From positions 558,001-622,000 of the forward strand of contig NZ_FODT01000001.1 of NCBI RefSeq assembly GCF_900110435.1: a stretch of DNA of 64,000 nt, read 5' to 3'. The DNA comes from Rhodopseudomonas pseudopalustris (GTDB lineage: Bacteria > Pseudomonadota > Alphaproteobacteria > Rhizobiales > Xanthobacteraceae). Below, in pieces: positions 57,238 to 64,000 of this stretch (its first letter is position 1; the number at the start of each line of letters is the position of its first letter). A program made the position numbers and the translations under genes. The notes beneath the pieces were generated by a model. The model searched no databases and had not been told where the DNA came from. It saw only the letters and a list, made by a program, of their open reading frames with translations.

Positions 57238-57762
57238 ATGAAGCTGAAGAGACCGATCGCAGCAGTGTTGTTCGCTGGTGCAATGACAGGCGCTGCGGCG
57301 CCTGCGCTTGCTGCGAAAGACTCGCCGCTGTCGGCCAGCGGATTGCCGGTGCCGCGCTACGTCAGCCTTAAGTCGGATCACGTCAACGTCCGGATCGGGC
57401 CAACCAAGGACAACGACGTCGCCTGGGTTTACACCCGCGCCGGGCTGCCGGTGGAGATCACCGCCGAGTTCGAGAACTGGCGGCGGGTGCGCGATTCGGA
57501 AGGGGCGGAAGGCTGGGTGTATCACTCGCTGCTGTCCGGCCGCCGCACCGCGGTGATCACCATGAAGGACAAGGACGAACTGGCAACGCTGTACGAAACC
57601 GCCTCGACCGGTAGCGCAGTCGCGGCGCGGCTGCAGGCCGGCGTGGTGGCGCAGATCAAACGCTGCGATCCGAACTGGTGCCGGATCATCGGCTCCGGCT
57701 TCGACGGCTGGATCGAAAAGCAGCGGCTGTGGGGCGTGTACGCCGACGAACAGGTGAAGTGA
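57238..57762 (+). CDS. Secreted SH3-domain protein
   Basis: A 174-residue protein with signal peptide (RPIAAVLFAGAMTGAAAPALAAK) and two bacterial SH3-like segments: SLKSDHVNVRIGPTKDNDVAWVY with ENWRRVRDSEGAEGWVYHSLLSG, and LQAGVVAQIKRCDPNWCRIIGSGFDGWIEKQRLWGVY. Such SH3b proteins bind the cell wall or act in stress responses. The ATG at 57238 is used. A GTG at 57232 in frame, with GGAGAGAC before it, may be the real start and adds two residues. It is divergent from the dehydrogenase. Confidence 0.85.
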   Translation: MKLKRPIAAVLFAGAMTGAAAPALAAKDSPLSASGLPVPRYVSLKSDHVNVRIGPTKDNDVAWVYTRAGLPVEITAEFENWRRVRDSEGAEGWVYHSLLSGRRTAVITMKDKDELATLYETASTGSAVAARLQAGVVAQIKRCDPNWCRIIGSGFDGWIEKQRLWGVYADEQVK

Positions 57763-57820
57763 GCCGGGCCGTTTCGCCTCGCCCGGGCAGCCGAACTATC
57801 TGAAGCCGCGACTCGCGGCG

Positions 57821-57966
57821 CCCCCACCCCAACCCTCCCCCGCGAGCGGGAGAGGGAGAGGGAGTTGGGCTGCGATCGGGGCGAGCTTTTCGGTTCGGCT
57901 TCACACTCAGCAACGCGCACGGCGCGCCCCCTCTCCCGCCTGCGGGAGAGGGTTGGGGTGAGGGCT
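57821..57966. repeat. Palindromic repeat, family B, copy 6
   Basis: CCCCACCCCAACCCTCCCCCGCGAGCGGGAGAGGG and, after about 65 bases, CCCTCTCCCGCCTGCGGGAGAGGGTTGGGGTGAGGG. It lies between the convergent SH3-protein gene and irr. Confidence 0.9.
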
Positions 57967-58037
57967 CGCGGGCACAGCGCCACGCGGCTCTGCCCACCCT
58001 ACCAAATGATGGTTTGGAATAGCTCGAAACAGTCCGC

Positions 58038-58547
58038 TCAGGACTTCTTGCGCAGCCGAACCACGACGTCGACGCGGGCGATTTCGTAGCCGTCTGGAAC
58101 CTGCGGCGTCGAGCGCAGCGCGACGTGCTGATCCGGAATGTCGATCAGCTCGTGGTTGTTCTCGAGATAGAAATGCTGGTGCGCCGTGACGTTGGTGTCG
58201 AAATAGGTCTTGGTTCCGTCGACGCTGACCTGGCGCAGCAGACCGACATCGGTGAGCTGGTTGAGGGTGTTGTAGACCGTCGCCAGCGACACCGGAACCT
58301 TGGCCTGGCTGGCCTCTTCGTACAGCATTTCCGCGGTCAGATGCCGGTCGCCCTTGCTGAACAGCAGCCAACCCAGCGCCATCCGCTGGCGGGTCGGACG
58401 CAGGCCGACCGATTGCAGCATTTCGTTGACGTCGTGCCACGGACAACCGTTCAGGTGCGGCTCGACCGCATGGGCCAAAGTCACGCTTTCCTCTCGCGAA
58501 TATGTCGCACGGTCACCGATGTCCACGTCCGCAGTCCTTTTTTGCAC
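58038..58547 (-). CDS. irr: Iron response regulator Irr (Fur family)
   Basis: Irr represses heme synthesis and other iron-using genes under iron limitation and, in Bradyrhizobium, is degraded on binding heme. The protein has a heme regulatory motif GCPWHDVNEMLQS (Cys35-Pro36 counting from the GTG at 58547), then RPTRQRMALGWLLFSKGDRHLTAEMLYEEA, VSLATVYNTLNQLTDVGLLR and TYFDTNVTAHQHFYLENNHEL. A GTG at 58484, with GAGAGGAAA before it, is a well-placed alternative start that still keeps the heme motif. It is divergent from fabA. Confidence 0.95.
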   Translation of the reverse strand: MQKRTADVDIGDRATYSREESVTLAHAVEPHLNGCPWHDVNEMLQSVGLRPTRQRMALGWLLFSKGDRHLTAEMLYEEASQAKVPVSLATVYNTLNQLTDVGLLRQVSVDGTKTYFDTNVTAHQHFYLENNHELIDIPDQHVALRSTPQVPDGYEIARVDVVVRLRKKS

Positions 58548-58561
58548 TGTGAGATGAGTAT

Positions 58562-58611
58562 AGGAAGCATTCCAATAGCGTGCAAGCGCCTCGCAACTAG
58601 AACGCTTCGGA
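58562..58611. promoter_or_regulatory. Two ICE/Irr-box-like inverted repeats between irr and fabA
   Basis: AGGAA-GCA-TTCC (58562-58573) and TAGAA-CGC-TTC (58598-58608) both follow the form (A/G)GAA-N3-TTC of iron-control elements recognised by Irr, about 36 bases apart. The outer T/A positions of the consensus are only partly kept. Position near the irr start fits autoregulation, but the motif is short. Confidence 0.35.
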
Positions 58612-58776
58612 CGTTTTACTTAAGGAGGAATACGGAGGTGCCGCTTTGCCGGGTGTTATGCCTATGTTAGACACCCCGCGAACTCCACCGTTGCACAAGG
58701 AACGGGCGGGTGCCGGCCGTCGATCACCACCGGGACCGATACGGCCGAATTCCGGGAATTGAAAAGGCAAAGCCGA

Positions 58777-59304
58777 ATGCGGGACCGTCGTTCCAGCTAC
58801 GAATATGAAGATCTGCTGGCCTGCGGCCGTGGCGAATTGTTCGGCCCCGGCAATGCGCAGCTACCGTTGCCGCCGATGCTGATGTTCGATCGCATCACCG
58901 AGATCAGCGAGACCGGCGGCGCGCACGGCAAGGGGCTGATCCGGGCCGAGCTCGACGTTAATCCGGACCTCTGGTTCTTCGCCTGCCACTTCAAGGGCGA
59001 CCCGGTGATGCCGGGCTGCCTCGGCCTCGACGCGCTGTGGCAGATGCTCGGCTTCTTTCTCGGCTGGTCCGGCGGCGAAGGTCCCGGCCGCGCGCTCGGT
59101 AGCGGCGAACTAAAGTTCACTGGCCAGGTGCTGCCGCACGTCCGCAAAGTCGTCTACAATGTCGACATCAAGCGGGTGATGCGTTCGAAGCTGTGGCTCG
59201 GCATCGCCGACGGGTGGTTGTCGGCCGACGACGAGATTATCTACCGGGCTCAGGACCTCAAGGTCGGCCTGTTCAAGCAGACCGCGGCGAAGCCTGCGGC
59301 CTAA
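58777..59304 (+). CDS. fabA: 3-Hydroxydecanoyl-ACP dehydratase/isomerase
   Basis: FabA dehydrates 3-hydroxydecanoyl-ACP and isomerises the product, starting unsaturated fatty acids. The 175-residue protein has [46 protein letters not shown] with the catalytic His and Asp, [13 protein letters not shown] and [10 protein letters not shown], close to E. coli FabA. I chose the ATG at 58777 with AAGG upstream. It is followed by fabB after 79 bases, the classical fabA-fabB pair, with irr divergent. Confidence 0.96.
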   Translation: MRDRRSSYEYEDLLACGRGELFGPGNAQLPLPPMLMFDRITEISETGGAHGKGLIRAELDVNPDLWFFACHFKGDPVMPGCLGLDALWQMLGFFLGWSGGEGPGRALGSGELKFTGQVLPHVRKVVYNVDIKRVMRSKLWLGIADGWLSADDEIIYRAQDLKVGLFKQTAAKPAA

Positions 59305-59383
59305 AAGTTTTTCGGATCGGTGCAGCACTGTCATCAAGCAACCAATCGCTGCTGCTAACGACCATGGAATGAACGAGGCGAGC

Positions 59384-60610
59384 ATGAGACGGGTTGTTGT
59401 CACGGGGATGGGTATCGTCTCATCGATCGGAAACAACACACAGGAGGTGCTGGCGAGTCTGCACGACGCCAAGTCGGGCATCTCGCGAGCCGAAAAACAT
59501 GCCGAGCTGGGCTTCCGCTCGCAGGTGCAGGGCTTGCCGTCGCTCAATCCGGCAGACGTGGTCGACCGCCGCGCGATGCGCTTCCTGGGCGAAGGCGCGG
59601 CCTGGAACCACGTCGCGATGGAACAGGCGCTGGCCGATTCCGGGCTCGAGGAAAGCGACATCTCCAACCCGCGCACCGGCATCGTGATGGGCTCGGGCGG
59701 CCCGTCCGCCCGCACCATCGTGGAGGCGGCCGACATCACCCGCACCAAGGGTCCGAAGCGCGTCGGCCCGTTCGCGGTGCCGAAGGCGATGTCGTCGACG
59801 GCGTCGGCGACGCTCGCCACCTGGTTCAAGATCAAGGGCGTCAACTACTCGATCTCGTCGGCCTGCGCGACCTCGAACCACTGCATCGGCAACGCCTATG
59901 AGCTGATCCAGTGGGGCAAGCAGGACGTCGTGTTCGCCGGCGGCTGCGAGGAACTCGACTGGTCGCTGTCGGTGCTGTTCGACGCGATGGGCGCGATGTC
60001 CTCGAAATACAACGACACCCCGGCCACCGCCTCGCGTCCCTATGACGTCAGCCGCGACGGCTTCGTGATCGCCGGCGGCGCCGGCGTGCTGGTGCTGGAA
60101 GAACTCGAACACGCCAAGGCGCGCGGCGCCAAGATTTATGGCGAGATCATCGGCTACGGCGCCACCTCGGACGGCTACGACATGGTCGCGCCGTCCGGCG
60201 AAGGCGCCGAGCGCTGCATGAAGATGGCGCTTTCGACCACCGGCGGCATCAAGATCGACTACATCAATCCGCACGCGACCTCGACGCCGGCCGGCGACCC
60301 GCCGGAGATCAACGCGCTCCGCAACGTGTTCGGCGCCGGCGACAAGTGCCCGCCGATCTCCGCCACCAAGGCGCTGACCGGCCACTCGCTCGGCGCCACC
60401 GGCGTGCAGGAAGCGATCTATTCGCTGCTGATGATGCAGAACGGCTTCATCTGCGAGAGCGCCAACATCACCGAACTCGACCCGGCGTTCGCCGACATGC
60501 CGATCGTGCGCAAGCGGATCGACAACGCCAAGATCGGCGCCGTGCTGTCGAATTCGTTCGGCTTCGGCGGCACCAACGCGACGCTGGTGTTCAAGCGGCT
60601 GGACGCGTAA
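59384..60610 (+). CDS. fabB: 3-Oxoacyl-ACP synthase I
   Basis: FabB elongates acyl-ACPs with malonyl-ACP and is needed for unsaturated fatty acids. The 408-residue protein has [35 protein letters not shown] with the nucleophile Cys, [12 protein letters not shown] and [21 protein letters not shown] (the two catalytic His), and the end [17 protein letters not shown]. The ATG at 59384 has GAGG upstream and matches the E. coli start; an ATG at 59369 is also in frame. It follows fabA. Confidence 0.97.
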   Translation: MRRVVVTGMGIVSSIGNNTQEVLASLHDAKSGISRAEKHAELGFRSQVQGLPSLNPADVVDRRAMRFLGEGAAWNHVAMEQALADSGLEESDISNPRTGIVMGSGGPSARTIVEAADITRTKGPKRVGPFAVPKAMSSTASATLATWFKIKGVNYSISSACATSNHCIGNAYELIQWGKQDVVFAGGCEELDWSLSVLFDAMGAMSSKYNDTPATASRPYDVSRDGFVIAGGAGVLVLEELEHAKARGAKIYGEIIGYGATSDGYDMVAPSGEGAERCMKMALSTTGGIKIDYINPHATSTPAGDPPEINALRNVFGAGDKCPPISATKALTGHSLGATGVQEAIYSLLMMQNGFICESANITELDPAFADMPIVRKRIDNAKIGAVLSNSFGFGGTNATLVFKRLDA

Positions 60611-60725
60611 AGCGCATTGAGTAACCTCTTCCCGCTCCCGCGGGAATCCATCGCGAAGTGAACCCTCATGGTGAGGAGGCGCCTGTTCGGCGCCGTCTGG
60701 AACCATGGGGGATGATGATTGCATC

Positions 60726-60785
60726 ATCCTTCGAGACGCCCGGCTCCGCCCTTTGGGCTGCGCCGGACTGCTCGGGATGAGGGCC
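60726..60785. repeat. Imperfect palindromic repeat, family E, between fabB and fabI
   Basis: CATCCTTCGAGACGCCCGGC, a GCTCCGCCCTTTGGGC core, then CGCCGGACTGCTCGGGATGAGG: the outer arms are imperfectly complementary (CATCCTTCGAG with CTCGGGATG). I recognise this as a common intergenic element in Bradyrhizobium relatives. It sits in the fabB-fabI gap. Confidence 0.65.
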
Positions 60786-60806
60786 AGAACCAAGGAAGCG
60801 ACGAAT

Positions 60807-61652
60807 ATGCAAGCACTGATGCAGGGCAAGCGCGGCCTGATCATGGGCGTCGCCAACAATCATTCGCTCGCCTGGGGAATCGCCAAGACGCTGTCGGCGC
60901 ACGGCGCCGAACTGGCCTTCACCTATCAGGGCGACGCGCTCGGCAAGCGGGTGAAGCCGCTGGCGCAGTCCTTGAACGCCGAACTGGTGCTGCCCTGCGA
61001 CGTCGAGGATCTCGGCAGCGTCGATGCGGTGTTCGCGACGCTGAAGGAGAAATGGGGCGGGCTCGACTTCGTCGTCCACGCCATCGGCTTTTCCGACAAG
61101 AACGAGCTGAAGGGCCGCTACGCCGACACCACCCGCGAGAACTTCTCGCGCACCATGGTGATCTCGTGCTTCTCCTTCACCGAAATCGCCAAGCGCGCCG
61201 CCGAGCTGATGCCCCCGACCGGCGGATCGATGATCACGCTGACCTATGGCGGCTCGACCCGGGTGATGCCGAACTACAATGTGATGGGCGTGGCGAAAGC
61301 GGCGCTGGAAGCCAGCACGCGCTATCTCGCCTCCGACTACGGCCCGCGCAACATCCGCGTCAACGCGATCTCGGCGGGTCCGGTGCGGACGCTGGCCGGC
61401 GCCGGCATCGCCGATGCGCGGATCATGTTCAACTACCAGCTCCGCCACGCGCCGCTGCGACGCACGGTGTCGATCGAGGACGTCGGCGGCTCGGCGCTGT
61501 ACCTGCTGTCGGATCTGTCGAACGGCGTCACCGGCGAAGTGCACTTCGTCGATTCCGGCTACAACATCATCTCGATGCCGGAGCCCGACGCGCTGAAGAC
61601 CGTCGACGAAGCGGAAACCGCCGCGGAACAACGCGCGGCGAAGGGCGAGTAG
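60807..61652 (+). CDS. fabI: Enoyl-ACP reductase (NADH), FabI type
   Basis: FabI reduces trans-2-enoyl-ACP, the last step of each elongation cycle. The 281-residue protein has GLIMGVANNHSLAWGIAKTL, AIGFSDKNELKGRY, and the catalytic YNVMGVAKAALEAS (Tyr-x6-Lys). VNAISAGPVRTLAGAGI and GEVHFVDSGYNI follow. I chose the ATG at 60807 (MQALMQGKRGL) with AAGGA upstream; an ATG at 60778 in frame is a longer alternative. It is downstream of fabAB in the same direction. Confidence 0.95.
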   Translation: MQALMQGKRGLIMGVANNHSLAWGIAKTLSAHGAELAFTYQGDALGKRVKPLAQSLNAELVLPCDVEDLGSVDAVFATLKEKWGGLDFVVHAIGFSDKNELKGRYADTTRENFSRTMVISCFSFTEIAKRAAELMPPTGGSMITLTYGGSTRVMPNYNVMGVAKAALEASTRYLASDYGPRNIRVNAISAGPVRTLAGAGIADARIMFNYQLRHAPLRRTVSIEDVGGSALYLLSDLSNGVTGEVHFVDSGYNIISMPEPDALKTVDEAETAAEQRAAKGE

Positions 61653-61683
61653 ACGGTTCGCACCGGCGCTGCGCTCGGCGCGC

Positions 61684-61838
61684 CCTCACCCCAGCCCTCT
61701 CCCGCAGGCGGGAGAGGGAGTCCGGCAGCGGTCGGGGTGGGGCATCACCCTGCTTTTGAAATTGATTGATTGGCAAGGCGGCGCAACGGCCGCAGCGCGC
61801 CCCATCTCCCGCCTGCGGGGGAGGGTTGGGGTGGGGGA
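61684..61838. repeat. Palindromic repeat, family B, copy 7
   Basis: CCTCACCCCAGCCCTCTCCCGCAGGCGGGAGAGGG and, after about 85 bases, CCCATCTCCCGCCTGCGGGGGAGGGTTGGGGTGGGGG. It lies between convergent fabI and katG. Confidence 0.88.
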
Positions 61839-61931
61839 GACACGGGCACGGTGTTATCGGGACGCGTGCGAGCGCACGACCGCTCTCGATCGTCTCGCGA
61901 GACGACGCAGACTTCATTCAACCAGCAACGC

Positions 61932-61959
61932 AAAAGGGCGGCCCGGAGGCCGCCCTTTC
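61932..61959. terminator. Bidirectional intrinsic terminator between fabI and katG
   Basis: AAAAGGGCGGCC-CGGA-GGCCGCCCTTT is an 11-bp perfect stem with an A-run on one side and T-run on the other. It lies 22 bases after the katG stop codon and so probably ends katG transcription; it may also serve the fabI side. Confidence 0.75.
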
Positions 61960-61980
61960 GTATCTTGATATCAGCGCCGA

Positions 61981-64000
<2,020 letters not shown>

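Overview
The window looks like a GC-rich alphaproteobacterial chromosome segment of the Bradyrhizobium/Rhodopseudomonas branch (Nitrobacteraceae). A Rhodopseudomonas palustris-like genome is my inference. It rests on gene order (lptC-lptA-lptB-rpoN-hpf-ptsN, aroA-cmk-rpsA, trpF-B-A-accD-folC-trxA-addAB, tsaE/amgK-murU, irr//fabA-fabB-fabI), on the protein families (Irr with a heme motif, NrnC, FzlA-like, DivL-like, ROSE-controlled Hsp20), and on dispersed repeats of the kind seen in that group. Almost everything is core housekeeping. I see no prophage, transposase, CRISPR array or integrated island.

Layout. 1-2.1 kb: the rplT-rpmI pair and infC (AUU start), all on the minus strand, separated by an opposite-strand secreted-protein gene, two repeats and an infC terminator. 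2.4-7.3 kb: ABHD10-like hydrolase, queG, an FzlA-like GST-fold protein, uppP, an NDUFA9-like NAD(P)-binding protein. 7.4-14.2 kb: tRNA-Leu, nrnC, the LPS-transport genes lptC/A/B, then rpoN, hpf and ptsN. 14.2-19.9 kb: hsp20-DUF1150 behind a heat-shock promoter and a ROSE-type RNA thermometer, then the glycerol-3-phosphate importer ugpBAEC with a Pho-box-like repeat. 20-27 kb: CoA transferase, tRNA-Ala, FYDLN protein, class II aroA, acyltransferase, cmk, rpsA. 27-35 kb: sppA, ihfB, a LapA-like membrane protein, trpFBA, accD, folC, trxA. 35-49.3 kb: addAB, murU, a PilZ protein, a TsaE-AmgK fusion, a DivL-like tyrosine pseudokinase, dut and coaBC. 49.4-57.8 kb: ubiB, ubiE, mutM, a degenerate trypsin-fold protein, moeB, a 2-hydroxyacid dehydrogenase, an SH3 protein. 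58-64 kb: irr divergent from fabA-fabB-fabI, then katG cut by the window end.

Most interesting points. (1) CoaBC, the coenzyme A biosynthesis enzyme, carries an N-terminal ribbon-helix-helix domain of the FitA antitoxin type. The 100 bp upstream of it hold three regularly spaced alternating GCAATGC/GCATTGC half-sites, which together look like an autoregulated metabolic repressor-enzyme. (2) TsaE is fused to the muropeptide-recycling kinase AmgK beside murU. (3) A DivL-like kinase has Tyr in place of the phospho-acceptor His. (4) hsp20 has a complete RpoH promoter plus ROSE-like leader. (5) All seven copies of one palindromic repeat family lie between convergent genes. (6) Several enzymes lack expected residues: a trypsin-fold protein without its catalytic His, MoeB and AccD without most zinc cysteines, CoaC without the usual clamp cysteine, and AroA with Gly at the CP4 glyphosate-tolerance position.

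All calls come from reading the sequence. No database search was run.
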